A stretch of 64,000 nucleotides of DNA from JACMLC01 sp963817025 (GCA_963817025.1 CAWFML010000005.1:806001-870000), one strand, 5' to 3'. Counted from the stretch's first letter, positions 52,420 through 62,516 are shown. Made by a program: numbers and translations. Notes: a model not told the origin generated them from the letters alone.

Positions 52420-55400
52420 TTACGGGATATAAGCGGAAGGCACTGGCAGGTCGCCGCTGGTTCCCCACGGCTGCGCGAGCAGGGAATTATCCTTGCTTTG
52501 CAGCGCGTACCAGTAGCCGTTCGATGGACGCCAAACAGCGATGTCCGTTTTGCCATCCAGATCGTAATCGCCCGGAATCGGTTTGTCGCCCGTCATGCCC
52601 CAGTGTTGATAGCGTGTCGAGCCGTCGGAACTGAGCGTGATGTACCAGTAGCCATTTGACGGGCGATAGACGGCGAAGTCCATCTTCTTATCGCCGTCAT
52701 AGTCTCCGCCGGCGGCCATGTCGCCACTCATCCCCCACGGGAATGATTTAACCGAGCCGTCAGAGCTTTGCTGTACATACCAGTAGCCGTTCGAGGGACG
52801 CCAGACGGCAACATCAGTCTTGCCGTCGCCGTCATAGTCTCCCGCCACTGGCATGTCTCCGCTCGCGCCGAACTGCAATGCCTGCACGCCGTTATCCGTG
52901 CTGCGCAGGATATACCACGCGCTTGTCGAAGGACGAAAGACAGCCATGTCAGTCTTGCCGTCGCCGTCATAATCTCCCGCCACAGGTTTGTCCGTGCTGA
53001 TGCCCCATTGATAGTAAGTGACTGCGTTGTTAGAGCTACGCATGACATACCATGTGCTGTTCGACGGGCGGAAGACAGCGATGTCGGTTTTCTTATCGCC
53101 GTCGTAATTTCCCGGCACAGGGATGTCACCGAAGCTTTGCCCGCCGAACTGCTGCGCTGTATATGCGCCGTCCGTCGTGCGGCGTATGTACCAGACACCG
53201 CTTTCAGGACGCCACACAGCCGCATCCGTTTGCCCGTCGCCGTCAAAGTCGGAACGTTGCAAAGCAAGCGTGGCTGTGATGTCAGCCGTCTGTGCCGTGT
53301 TCAAATTGAAGAAGATGCGCTCTGCCGGAGCAAAGGTATAACTGAGTTTCGACGCGCTGATCCTGTAAGTGGTAAACGTCGTCAGATTCGGGAACGAGTA
53401 GCCGCCGTTCGCATCCGTCAGCGTCGTCGCCAGAGGCTCTGCTTCGGGGTCTGCGCTGTAAAGCGTCATCAAGACTTCTTCGATGCCGACGCTGTTGCGG
53501 TCAACCACACGGCCACTGAGCGAGACCGGCGACGGAGCATTGACCGTCACCGTCACAGTGCTTGAAGTAGTCCTGCGACCGGCGTTATCAACCGCGACAG
53601 CGGTCAGATTGTAAGTGCCCGGCGCATTCGGCTGCCAGAGATAACCGTATGGCGCAGTTGTGTCTTCAGCCGCGATGCTATTGAAAGTAGAGTTGCCGCG
53701 ATAGAAGATAACTTTGGTGATTGTGCCGTCGCTGTCGGATGCCGTCGCGTTGACGGGGATGTTGATCGGCATCCCAAAGACCGCGCCGTTTGCCGGGCTG
53801 GTCAATGAAACGGTCGGAGATTGATTGAATGACGTGGTGACAAAATTTCTGTCAAGCACATCCTCCGTCAGATTGTTGAAAGTGTAGCTCGCAGGCTCGA
53901 AGGCATAGTCTGTCGGAGCCGTCACCGTATAGTTGCCATTGAGCGGCAGGTTGCCGAACATGTAGTAGCCGTTCAGATTCGTGACAGCCGTTTCTGAACG
54001 CGAGCCGCTCAGTGTGATTCTGATGCCCGGCATGCCAAAGCCCGCGCCATCTATCACCTGTCCATGAATCCTCACCAGATTCGAGGGCGAATTGACGATG
54101 ATCGGAGTCGTCTGCGAATAAACGGACGCGCCCGTGGTGTCCGTCGCAATCACATAGAGTTGATAGATGCCGCCGGACACATTATTCCAGGTGATGCTGT
54201 ATGGAGCAGTCAAGGCATCGCCGATAAGCGTCGTGCCCGCGTTGGCGCTCGCGTAAAACTCCACCTTGCTGATTGGCCCGGCAGAGCTTTCCGCCTGAGC
54301 GGTGATTGTGATGTTCGCCGGGGCATTGAACTGCTGGAAGTATGACGGGCTGAGAATCTGCGCTGACACAGGCGAGACCTGCGTAGCCTCAAAATTCCCG
54401 TAAGCGTCATAGTTAAACATAGGATCGTACACTCTGTTGACCGGATAAAAAGTGTAGCCGGGATGCGTTGGCGTCACAGTGTAGCTTTCGCCCGGCGTCA
54501 CGTCTTCAAACCTGTAACGACCGCTGGCATCAGTCGTCACAGTCCTGTTCTGCGAGCCGCTCAGCGTCATAGTCACACCGCCGAGAGCTTCTCCGCGCCA
54601 TGACACCATGCCGTAAATATCCGGCGCAGCCGGAGTGATGTTGACGTTAACGGGACTGGACACGCCCGTCGCGCCGCCGTTATCAAAAGCTTTGGCCGTG
54701 AGCGCAAATGCGCCGGGCGTCGCGGGCGTCCAACTAAAACCGTATGGAGCATTCACGTCTCTGGCAATCAGGTCAGTTCCGGCATAAAACTCAACGACAC
54801 TAATCTGGCCTTGCGATGTCACGGTCGCGTTGACGGGAATATTAGAGCCTGCCTGATAGCTTGCGCCCTCCGTCGGGCTGGTCAGTGTGACCACAGGAAT
54901 TGTCGTGCTCAGCACATGTATGTAAGCAAAGTTTGACTCGCCACGCCTGCCCAGATTGTCGTAAGGGGTGGCGTAGATGTTGTAATCACCGGGCGCGACG
55001 TTGATCCACGATGCTTCATACGGGGCAGTCGTATCAGTGCTGATGACGATGTTTCCGGTCTCGCTCGAATAGGCAGAGAACTCGACTCTGGTGACTGTGC
55101 CGTCCGCATCGGAAGCAGTCGCCGTAATCGGAATCGGGCCGGGCGAGTTAAAGGTGTCGCCATGCACCGGACTCGTCACCGTCGCCGTCGGCGGCTCATT
55201 GACCAGCACTGTAAATTCCGCCGTCAGATTCGCGCCGAGATTGGTAAAGGTCTCGCTTTGCGGGGCGAAGATAAAGCCGGGCTTCGAGGGAGTGACAGTG
55301 TATGTCCCGCCCGCCGGAAGCTGGCCGAATGTATATGTGTTGCTGTTTGGTCCAATCGTCACGACGCGATTGACAGTCCCGCTCAACGTCATAGTGATGG

Positions 55401-57786
55401 GAGTATTGTCGGCAGGGTCGCGCGGGTTAAGGTCTGTGACCGTGCCGCCGATGCTGAAGGTCTGCGCGGTCTCGTCCGTTGGCCCGATCTTCATGACAAA
55501 TCCGTCATCGGTGGTCGGGCTGCCTTTAACAGGTTGGAATGAACCCGCAGTGGTCGGAATCATGACCGCCTCTCCGGTTAGATAAGCGTTGCCGCTCTGG
55601 TCCAGAACCACGTCGCGCCCTTCGCCTGCGCCGAGGAAAGTCGAGAAGACAAGAGAACTCCCCGTCGTATTCAATCTAGTCAGAAAGACATCCGAGAAAT
55701 TTTGCGCGGCTGTCTTCGGCTGCAAGCTGTTGCGCGTCGGAAAGTCTGGAGCTTTAGTCCGGCCCGCAATAAAAGCCTCGCCCGCAGGATTGACAGCGAT
55801 GCTGCTTCCTACATCCTCCCATGTGCCGCCGAGAAAAGTTGAGTAAACGAGGGCCGAGCCTTCCGGATTAAACTTCGTAATGAAAGCGTCTTCGCCGCCG
55901 TTGTAACCGACATCGAATGCGCCCTGCGTCGTCGGAAAGCCTGCCGACTGCGTCTGTCCGGTCACATAGGCATTGCCGTTCTGATCCACCTCGATACCGA
56001 ACCCGCGATCCGATTGCGGCCCACCGCCCAGATAGGTCGAATAGACGAGGCCGCTTCCGGTCGGATTCAGCTTGGTCACAAAGGCGTCCGTTCCCGGACT
56101 GAGCGGCTGTGGAGTCGCGCCGCTGTTGCCAGTCTGGAACGCGCCGCCGGTGACTGGAAAGTTGATGGAAGAGGTCGTGCCGGTGATGTATGTGTTGCCG
56201 CCTGCATCAAGCGCGATGTCATAAGCATATTCGCCGCCTGAGCCGCCGAACAATGTAGACCACAGGGGCGCGCCGCCCGCCGGGCCGAACTTGGTGACAA
56301 AGCCGTCAGGCAGCCAATTCGTGCAGTTGGGTTCCGGGCAAATATCAGTTTTGAATGCGCCGGGCGTGGTAGGGAAACCGGCCCCGGCCACGCCAGCCGT
56401 GTAAGACTCGCCCGTCGCCGGATTGACCACGATGCGAAATCCGAGTTCCGAGCCTACGCTCCCCAGATAAGTCGAGAAGATCAGCGCGGAGCCGTTCGCA
56501 TTGAGCTTGGTCACGAAGGCGTCATCTGTGCCGCCGAAGGCGCTTTGAAAAGCATTGACGGTCGGGAAATCATTCTGCGCTGAGCTGACTCCGCCGCCGC
56601 CCGTCACGCCTGTGATGTAAGCATTGCCTGCATTATCAACCGCAATGCCTCTGGCGATTTCGCCCGCCACAGTGCCGCCCAGAAAAGTCGAATAAAGAGC
56701 AGCCGAACCGGCAGCGTTGAGCTTCGTCACGAAGGCATCGCCATAGTAAGTGCTCGTTCCCTCAAGCGGCTGCATGACTGGCTGGACAGAGCCAGCCGTC
56801 GTCGGGAAGTTGAGCGAAGAGGTCATGCCGGTGATATAAGCGTTGCCCTGTGCATCCACAGCGACGCCGTAACTTGCATCGTAATCGCTGCCGCCCAGAT
56901 AAGTGGAATAGACAAGCACAGGGTCTATCACGAGCGGCTTGGTGACATCGTAACGGTCAACTTCAAACCCGATCTCACGCCCGTCCAATTGCACATAGCG
57001 GCCCGCAATCTCGCGCCGCGCGCCGTTCACTTCCTGATAGATGAAAGGTTTGTGCTGGCGCACCTGCTCGCCGCCGGAAAGTTTTAAGGTCAACTCGCCG
57101 TTCGCCTCTATGCGAACATCGCTCGCGCCATCAAAGGCGAGCCTGATCTGCTCTGTCTTTGCGCCGGGCGAGACGATAAAGTCATACTCAAGCTGACGCT
57201 GGTTGCCGTAGTACACGAGGTCTATTCCAGTATAAACGGCTTCGTATTTAATCTTTGTGTAGGTCGGAACGTCCGTTCGCCATTTTTGAGGATCATTGCC
57301 GATAAAATAGTTGTTCCTGCCCGGCAACTCTCCGCTGCCGGACGCCTGTGCCTGTGTATTAGCTCCGGCCAGCTTCATCTTCAGGACGTTAACACTTGAT
57401 GAAGGCAACGCTGTCTTTGCATCATGCAGGCTTTGGCCCGCGTTCTTCCGCAAGGTCAGCACAGCTTCATCAGCCGTCAGGAAGAGGCCATAGCCCTGCC
57501 CGCGTGAAAGAAACTTCACGCGCTCGTCAGTCTGGCCCAGATTGGCCTCAAAGCTGAGCGGCAACTGTCCAAAGGCTTCCGTCGCCCGCGCTTCACTTAA
57601 TTTTGCAGATGCAGCCGAAACTTGCGCTGCTCGTTGACGGCCCGGCTCATCGCCTGTCGAAGGCGTAGCGGGCCTCAGAAAAGGATATAAAATCGCTGCT
57701 GCCAGAAGCAGCGAAAAGAGCGAAGATGTCTTGGCGCGTGTGCGTAAAGCACTGATAACTTTTCGGAAATATTTTGGGGAACTCAT
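52420..57786 (-). CDS. Giant secreted SBBP/Ig-like/VCBS-repeat protein
   Basis: ATG 57786 (MSSPKYFRKVIS) is preferred; the frame extends 23 codons upstream. The 1788-residue order is as follows. A membrane/signal segment (SSLFSLLLAAAILYPFL) is first. The N-terminal domain typical of SBBP proteins follows (FEANLGQTDERVKFLSRG). Nine or so SBBP repeats run to about 760 (STYLGGSDYDASYGVAVD, GNAYITGMT). Alternating carboxypeptidase-regulatory-like and Ig-like domains fill 770-1500 (GGVTMTLSGSQNRTVTTD; SPTEGASYQAGSNIPVNATV). Six VCBS motifs run from about 1510, ending PVPSAYIP. It is the largest of the VCBS set. A surface adhesin or stalk is plausible. Confidence 0.87.
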   Translation of the reverse strand: MSSPKYFRKVISALRTRAKTSSLFSLLLAAAILYPFLRPATPSTGDEPGRQRAAQVSAASAKLSEARATEAFGQLPLSFEANLGQTDERVKFLSRGQGYGLFLTADEAVLTLRKNAGQSLHDAKTALPSSSVNVLKMKLAGANTQAQASGSGELPGRNNYFIGNDPQKWRTDVPTYTKIKYEAVYTGIDLVYYGNQRQLEYDFIVSPGAKTEQIRLAFDGASDVRIEANGELTLKLSGGEQVRQHKPFIYQEVNGARREIAGRYVQLDGREIGFEVDRYDVTKPLVIDPVLVYSTYLGGSDYDASYGVAVDAQGNAYITGMTSSLNFPTTAGSVQPVMQPLEGTSTYYGDAFVTKLNAAGSAALYSTFLGGTVAGEIARGIAVDNAGNAYITGVTGGGGVSSAQNDFPTVNAFQSAFGGTDDAFVTKLNANGSALIFSTYLGSVGSELGFRIVVNPATGESYTAGVAGAGFPTTPGAFKTDICPEPNCTNWLPDGFVTKFGPAGGAPLWSTLFGGSGGEYAYDIALDAGGNTYITGTTSSINFPVTGGAFQTGNSGATPQPLSPGTDAFVTKLNPTGSGLVYSTYLGGGPQSDRGFGIEVDQNGNAYVTGQTQSAGFPTTQGAFDVGYNGGEDAFITKFNPEGSALVYSTFLGGTWEDVGSSIAVNPAGEAFIAGRTKAPDFPTRNSLQPKTAAQNFSDVFLTRLNTTGSSLVFSTFLGAGEGRDVVLDQSGNAYLTGEAVMIPTTAGSFQPVKGSPTTDDGFVMKIGPTDETAQTFSIGGTVTDLNPRDPADNTPITMTLSGTVNRVVTIGPNSNTYTFGQLPAGGTYTVTPSKPGFIFAPQSETFTNLGANLTAEFTVLVNEPPTATVTSPVHGDTFNSPGPIPITATASDADGTVTRVEFSAYSSETGNIVISTDTTAPYEASWINVAPGDYNIYATPYDNLGRRGESNFAYIHVLSTTIPVVTLTSPTEGASYQAGSNIPVNATVTSQGQISVVEFYAGTDLIARDVNAPYGFSWTPATPGAFALTAKAFDNGGATGVSSPVNVNITPAAPDIYGMVSWRGEALGGVTMTLSGSQNRTVTTDASGRYRFEDVTPGESYTVTPTHPGYTFYPVNRVYDPMFNYDAYGNFEATQVSPVSAQILSPSYFQQFNAPANITITAQAESSAGPISKVEFYASANAGTTLIGDALTAPYSITWNNVSGGIYQLYVIATDTTGASVYSQTTPIIVNSPSNLVRIHGQVIDGAGFGMPGIRITLSGSRSETAVTNLNGYYMFGNLPLNGNYTVTAPTDYAFEPASYTFNNLTEDVLDRNFVTTSFNQSPTVSLTSPANGAVFGMPINIPVNATASDSDGTITKVIFYRGNSTFNSIAAEDTTAPYGYLWQPNAPGTYNLTAVAVDNAGRRTTSSTVTVTVNAPSPVSLSGRVVDRNSVGIEEVLMTLYSADPEAEPLATTLTDANGGYSFPNLTTFTTYRISASKLSYTFAPAERIFFNLNTAQTADITATLALQRSDFDGDGQTDAAVWRPESGVWYIRRTTDGAYTAQQFGGQSFGDIPVPGNYDGDKKTDIAVFRPSNSTWYVMRSSNNAVTYYQWGISTDKPVAGDYDGDGKTDMAVFRPSTSAWYILRSTDNGVQALQFGASGDMPVAGDYDGDGKTDVAVWRPSNGYWYVQQSSDGSVKSFPWGMSGDMAAGGDYDGDKKMDFAVYRPSNGYWYITLSSDGSTRYQHWGMTGDKPIPGDYDLDGKTDIAVWRPSNGYWYALQSKDNSLLAQPWGTSGDLPVPSAYIP

Positions 57787-58077
57787 AATTCTTATCTCTT
57801 CTAAACCCTCTGTTCGATGGGCGGCTTTAACGTGCTCTGGGCACAGGTGTTTCATTACGTTTCCAAAAAAAGCGAAGTGTTACACTTCGTTTCATCAAAT
57901 AGGCTGAAAACGGCCTCAGACCAGTTAGAATGCAAGATACGTGCAAGAGTTTTAGAGGAAGCGATTAAGTGGAAAGAAACTTTCCGTGTGACTTTGAAAA
58001 GCTGTGTGAGGGCGTTGGAGATAATTTCAAAACTCAAGACACTTAATGCCTCAATTCCTCTGTGCCTTCAGTTTTAA

Positions 58078-58125
58078 CTTTGCGCCTTTGCGAGAAACAG
58101 CAGCGTTTCTCGCAAAGGCGCGAAG
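58078..58125. repeat. CGCAAAGG-family repeat, inside-out copy
   Basis: CTTTGCGCCTTTGCGAGAAA comes first and TTTCTCGCAAAGGCGCGAAG second, separated by only eight bases, so the arms are in the opposite order to all other copies. The rest of the gap 57787-58173 shows nothing convincing. Confidence 0.75.
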
Positions 58126-58173
58126 AAAGAAAAACTCAAGGCGCAAAGGCTTGAAGGGTTTTGAAAGGGAATC

Positions 58174-58821
58174 TTAATATCGGGCGGTCTGGTCCAGAGA
58201 TTTCGGACGCGCGGGCCTGTGCAGGTAATAGTTCCACAGGAGTCTTGCGGCGACGGCTCGCCACGGTCGCCACCTCAGGCTGATAGCTTCAAGCTCAACG
58301 GGCGTGGGCCTGTCAGGCAAACGCTTAATCTCCTGCACCGCTACGGCCAGAGCCAGATCGCCGCCGGGCCATGCGTCCTGTCTGAGCAAGGCTCTCAGCA
58401 GGTAAATCTCCGCCGTCCACGGGCCTATGCCCTTGAGCTTTAATAGCTCTGAACGCGCAGCCTGATCTTCCATACGGCCTACTGCATCCAGCTCAAGCGA
58501 GCCATTGCAGATAGCCTCCGCCAGATTTCTGCCATAGATAATTTTCTGGCGACTAAAGCCTGCGGCCTTGAGCGTGACATCGTCAAACTCCAGAAACTTT
58601 TCGGGCGTCAGAGGCGAAGCCAGAGCCAGCAACTTTTTAAATGCTGCTCCGGCTGAAGCCAGCGAGACCTGTTGCTCAAGGATTGTCAGAATCAACGTCG
58701 GAAAACCCTGCTCGCGTGTCCAGAGCGGCGGCGTGCCGTACTGCTCCAAAATCCGCGCGAGGTCTTTGTCTCCGCGTGTAAGTTCCTCAAGCCCGCGCGC
58801 CAGAGATCGTTTAGTCAGCAT
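58174..58821 (-). CDS. HhH-GPD DNA glycosylase, AlkA-like
   Basis: The product should excise alkylated purines. It has the helix-hairpin-helix LLKLKGIGPWTAEIYLL and the catalytic Asp in PGGDLALAVAVQEI. The frame extends to 58911, but its first codons derive from the end of the IS element. ATG 58821 (215 residues) or GTG 58836 are the sensible starts. An N-terminal domain like that of full-size E. coli AlkA is mostly missing, as in the short bacterial family members. The insertion may have separated the gene from its original promoter. Confidence 0.85.
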   Translation of the reverse strand: MLTKRSLARGLEELTRGDKDLARILEQYGTPPLWTREQGFPTLILTILEQQVSLASAGAAFKKLLALASPLTPEKFLEFDDVTLKAAGFSRQKIIYGRNLAEAICNGSLELDAVGRMEDQAARSELLKLKGIGPWTAEIYLLRALLRQDAWPGGDLALAVAVQEIKRLPDRPTPVELEAISLRWRPWRAVAARLLWNYYLHRPARPKSLDQTARY

Positions 58822-58872
58822 CAGAGCTTTATTCACAATTATCCGATTTCGGGAAAGAAAGATTGCGCTTCT

Positions 58873-59878
58873 TATTACGGTTTTCAATCGGATGCGACTG
58901 AGTAGCCGCAATGCTCAAACCAAGCACAGCAGTTATCAAGCGTGATTAGCTCAAGCCCTTGATTGAGCGCGTGTCCGAGTTCTTCGATAGTTCGCGCCTT
59001 GGCTTTTCGTAAGCCAGTTTTGATCTTTGACCACAACAGTTCAATGGGCGAAAAGTCAGGCGAGTATGGAGCCAGCCATAATACCTGCGCCTCGCATTCT
59101 GCTGCGACCGCTTCGATCCGGCTGGCATGGTGAGCCGTCAAGTTGTCGAGCACGAAGATGTCACCGGCTTTCATCGTCGGGCGCAAGACCCGCTCGACAT
59201 AGACATCAAAGGCTGAGGTGTCCACAGCCCCTTCGATGATGAACATAGCAGCGACACCAGCAACGCCCATTGAACTGATAATTGATCGTTGCTGCCGGTA
59301 GTTCTTCGGCACGGCCTCCGAGATGCGTTGGCCGCGAGGAGCGCGACCGTAGCGGCGAGTCAAGCTCACATTGATGCCGGTTTCATCAATAAAGCGCAGC
59401 CTTTTGTGACACAGAGCTTTGACTTTGCGCCAGTACCAGGCGCGCTTGTGGTTATTGCGCTCACTGGCGGTCAGTCCTTTTTTTTGTGCGAGAGACTGGA
59501 GGAACGCAAACTGCGATGAATCGTCGTGATTGAAACCGTCAATCCGGCTTTGGCTGCTAGATGCTCCTGCAACTCGGCCAAAGAAATATCGGGTTGTTCT
59601 TTCACTTTCTGGCGCAGCCACCGATGTTCCGTGTCCGAAAGAGAAGGTTGACGGCCTCCGCCATGTATGAGCGGGGCGACTGAGCCAGTCTCTCGATGCT
59701 GACGGAGCATCTTTTTGACGAAGGTCTGGCCGACGTTGAACTGTTCAGCAATCTCAGCCAGAGAGCCTTTGCCTTTTTTGTAGGCCGCGACGACTCGCTG
59801 TCGCAAATCTAAGGAATAAGCTTTCATGTCGAGAGCTTACTCCTGAGTGTTAGTCGCATTCAATCGAAAACCGTAATA
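58873..59878 (-). mobile_element. IS630-family insertion sequence
   Basis: The terminal inverted repeats TATTACGGTTTTCAATCGGA (left) and TATTACGGTTTTCGATTGAA (right, complement) bound about 1.0 kb and lie at TA dinucleotides, the target of this family. Inside are two overlapping transposase frames. The right end interrupts a TPR-protein gene. Confidence 0.88.
58884..59827 (-). CDS. IS630-type transposase made by -1 frameshift
   Basis: The first frame (59827-59471) encodes the helix-turn-helix part (SLDLRQRVVAAYKKGKGSLA, FNVGQTFVKKMLRQH). The second (to 58884) carries the DDE domain with RFIDETGINVSLTRRYGRAP, FVLDNLTAHHA and YSPDFSPIELLWSKIK. Near the end of the overlap the minus strand reads CACAAAAAAAAGGACTGA. 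An A-AAA-AAA-G slip there moves ribosomes from frame one into frame two, giving about 314 residues. Both frames look intact, so the element may be active. The coordinates cover the joined product. Confidence 0.85.
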
Positions 59879-60145
59879 TTTCGGACTCGCGCGCATCAGG
59901 TTGGCGGCTAAGTCCGGGTTGAGGTCTTTGAGCATATGATATTGCTGCATCGCGCCGGTCTTGTTTCCGGTGACGACATAGGCCATGCCCAGAGCATGAT
60001 TGGCATAAACATCCGTCGGCTCTGTTTGCAGGGCTTTTCTGTAGCTCTCAATGGCCTCCTGAAATCTCCCCTGACTGGCATAAATCGAACCTGGCTTATG
60101 GAGCGCGAATGTGAAGGTCGGTTTTATTTCAACAGACTTTTGCAA
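59837..60145 (-). pseudogene. TPR protein fragment truncated by the IS element
   Basis: The visible protein has one and a half TPR units (ASQGRFQEAIESYRKALQTE, DVYANHALGMAYVVTGNKTG) and then runs into the IS end (SPKYYGFRLNATNTQE, where the last residues are IS-encoded). Upstream the frame closes with a stop near 60173 and has no convincing start codon, so the 5' part is lost as well. Confidence 0.7.
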
Positions 60146-60353
60146 AGCCTCGGCGCGGGTTGTGCGTTGTAACTCTTAAGAGATTTATTAGTTATGAAAA
60201 ATGCCCGAAGTCATTTCTATCTGATATCGTCATTAAAAGACATTCCCAATCCTACGAAGTATCTCTTCTATTGAATTCGTAAGAGGAACTTTCTCTCCTC
60301 AACCTAAAAGACACTATCTTGGAGTTGGCACACTATAGGCACACAAAATTGAT

Positions 60354-60386
60354 ACGGGCAGTTATCCTATCAAGATAGCCGCCCGT
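60354..60386 (-). terminator. Hairpin downstream of tRNA-Lys
   Basis: ACGGGC...TATC pairs with GATA...GCCCGT around a short loop. The gap 60146-60353 shows nothing else. Confidence 0.55.
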
Positions 60387-60411
60387 AACTTGTTCTCACC
60401 ATTTAAGATTT

Positions 60412-60487
<76 letters not shown>

Positions 60488-60558
60488 ACTTGGACTTGAT
60501 TGATGGCATTTTACATGCGAGCAGCAGGAGTCGCAAGCGCGCCCTCTTTGCTTTGGAT

Positions 60559-60577
60559 GAGCAACTGGCTTTTAACC
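60559..60577 (+). repeat. Inverted copy of the tRNA-Lys anticodon-arm segment
   Basis: These 19 bases (GAGCAACTGGCTTTTAACC) repeat exactly, in the opposite orientation, the D-stem/anticodon segment of tRNA-Lys at 60448-60466. The copy ends nine bases before the purA stop. Confidence 0.85.
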
Positions 60578-60585
60578 GGTTTGCG

Positions 60586-61899
60586 CTAGTCGCCGAGCCA
60601 GTGGCCCAATGCAGAATCGCGGCAGATGATCGTCTGGTCACGTTCGGGGCCGGTGGAAACCATGCCGATTTCGACGCCTATCTCGCGCGAAAGGAATTCG
60701 ATGTAGTTGCGCGCGGCCTCCGGCAGCCTGTCCATCTCCGTGATGCCTTCCGTAGATGTCTTCCAACCGGGAAGCTTGGCATAGACGGGTTCAATGCGGC
60801 GTAAGTCCTGCGAGACGGCAGGGAAGGACTCGATGTCGCGCCCGTCAAGGCGATAGCCAGTGCAGACTTTGATTTCATCCAAAGCATCCAGCACGTCCAG
60901 CTTGGTCAAAGCGACGGAAGAGAAGCCATTGATGTCCGCCGCATAACGCGTGGCGAAAGCGTCGAACCAGCCGCAGCGTCTGGGCCGTCCGGTGACCGCG
61001 CCATACTCGCGCCCGCGCTCGCGTATCAACTGGCTGATCTCTGCTTCGCCTTCAAGCATCTCTGTCGGGAATGGGCCTTCGCCAACACGCGTCGTGTATG
61101 TGCGGACGATGCCGAGCACGCCCGTGATGCGATGCGGCGCGAGACCTGTGCCGATGGCCGCGCCTCCGGCAGTCGTGCTTGATGAAGTAACGAAAGGATA
61201 TGTGCCGTGGTCTACATCAAGCAAAGTTGCTTGCGCGCCTTCTATCAAAATCGTGCGCCCGTCACGCGCAGACTTGTTGAGAAAATGAGTTGTGTCCGTA
61301 ATGAACGGCGCGAGGCGTTCGGCGAGGCGCGAGATTTCATCAAAAATCTCGTCGGCGTCGAGTCGCTGGCCGCCGTAGGCTTCGATGATGCGATTGGCGT
61401 CTTCCAGATTGCGCTCGATGCGCGAGCGCAGGACTTCCGGGACAAGCGCGTCCGCCACGCGTATGCCGCGCCGCCCTGCTTTGTCTTCATAGGCCGGGCC
61501 GATGCCGCGCAGGGTTGTGCCGACGCGTTCATTGCCGAGGCGTTCCTCGCTCGTGTGATCCAGAGCGCGATGGTATGGAAGAATCAAGTGCGCGCGCGAG
61601 CTGACGCGGATGCGTTCAGGCGTAATGGCAATGCCTTTTTCGGCCAACTGGTCTGCCTCTTCAAAGAAGGCTTTCGGGTCAATCACCATTCCATTGCCGA
61701 GCACGCAGACCTTGTCCGGATGAATCACTCCCGATGGCAAGAGGCGAAGCACGAAGGCTTTGTCTCCGACATAAACGGAATGCCCTGCATTGTGCCCGCC
61801 CTGATAGCGCGCCACAATATCAAAGCGGTCGGCCAAGAGGTCTACAATCTTGCCCTTACCTTCATCGCCCCACTGGGCACCGATGACGACGATAATCAT
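60586..61899 (-). CDS. purA: Adenylosuccinate synthetase PurA
   Basis: PurA makes adenylosuccinate from IMP, aspartate and GTP, the first committed step to AMP. The 437-residue protein has the GTP-binding N-terminus GAQWGDEGKGKIVDLLA, then GHNAGHSVYV, GTTLRGIGPAYEDKAGRRG, SSTTAGGAAIGTGLAP, SVALTKLDVLDAL and the C-terminal VSTGPERDQTI. Length and motifs are normal. It stands alone; tRNA-Lys lies just downstream on the same strand. Confidence 0.96.
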   Translation of the reverse strand: MIIVVIGAQWGDEGKGKIVDLLADRFDIVARYQGGHNAGHSVYVGDKAFVLRLLPSGVIHPDKVCVLGNGMVIDPKAFFEEADQLAEKGIAITPERIRVSSRAHLILPYHRALDHTSEERLGNERVGTTLRGIGPAYEDKAGRRGIRVADALVPEVLRSRIERNLEDANRIIEAYGGQRLDADEIFDEISRLAERLAPFITDTTHFLNKSARDGRTILIEGAQATLLDVDHGTYPFVTSSSTTAGGAAIGTGLAPHRITGVLGIVRTYTTRVGEGPFPTEMLEGEAEISQLIRERGREYGAVTGRPRRCGWFDAFATRYAADINGFSSVALTKLDVLDALDEIKVCTGYRLDGRDIESFPAVSQDLRRIEPVYAKLPGWKTSTEGITEMDRLPEAARNYIEFLSREIGVEIGMVSTGPERDQTIICRDSALGHWLGD

Positions 61900-61903
61900 T
61901 TGT

Positions 61904-62007
61904 GCTTTGTGCTTAGTTCTTTGTGCTTTGCAGGATATTGAAGTTACAGCTTATGGTCTGAAGCTTAAACCTCACATGCCAAGAACAAAGTACAAAGAAC
62001 CAAGAAC
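61904..62007. repeat. CTTTGTGCTTAG-type inverted repeat
   Basis: GTTCTTTGTGCTTTG and a neighbouring GCTTTGTGCTTAG pair with CAAAGTACAAAGAAC and AAGAAC on the far side. It fills the gap between purA and the YkgJ-type gene. Confidence 0.7.
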
Positions 62008-62013
62008 AGCCTT

Positions 62014-62418
62014 TCAGCTTGCTTTCTCTAATTTGATAGGCTTCTCTATGAAGTAGAAGCTACAGCTACCGCGCACTTCTTCCAGATCGCGCTTTTCAAT
62101 GGGAAAGAGGCGGCATTGATTGGGACGGTCTTCGTAAATGCCGCAAGTGGTCGTTCCGTCGTCGTGCTTTTTGAGGAACGGGCATTTGAACAGAATCTCG
62201 CAACAGGCTCCGCAACGATTGCAGTCGCCGCGCCTGAGACTCAAAGAGTCTATGACTTCCTGCTTGCGGAAGTTTGCGCTGACGAAACGGCGCAGCTTGC
62301 CGTGCACCTGACGCGCGCGAAAGGTGGCGTCCTGCACGGCGCGCGAACGCTTCGCCGCCACGAGTCTTTCTTCAAGCGAGCGTTGTTGTTGGACGCGCCG
62401 GTTTCGCGTTGGTTTCAT
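62014..62418 (-). CDS. YkgJ-type cysteine-cluster protein
   Basis: The 134-residue protein carries the zinc/iron-chelating cluster of this family: CNRCGACCEILFKCPFL, then CGIYEDRPNQCRLFP, and Cys in GSCSFYF. The first 55 residues are a basic helix-rich extension. Proteins of this group bind metal and are of unknown function. It lies between purA and the thioredoxin gene on the same strand, but repeats and gaps argue against one operon. Confidence 0.82.
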   Translation of the reverse strand: MKPTRNRRVQQQRSLEERLVAAKRSRAVQDATFRARQVHGKLRRFVSANFRKQEVIDSLSLRRGDCNRCGACCEILFKCPFLKKHDDGTTTCGIYEDRPNQCRLFPIEKRDLEEVRGSCSFYFIEKPIKLEKAS

Positions 62419-62516
62419 CGTTCGGGAGACTTAACAGCCGGAAGCGAAGTCTTGGAAAACTTCTCAAGCTCGCGGCCTGTTGATTTAAAGAACTGCCTGC
62501 CTCTGTAGTCCCGTTA

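Noticed and set aside
57817..58077. Plus-strand frame of 86 residues between the giant VCBS gene and the DNA glycosylase
   Set aside because: There is no ribosome-binding site, it ends in the inside-out repeat, and its composition does not look like protein.
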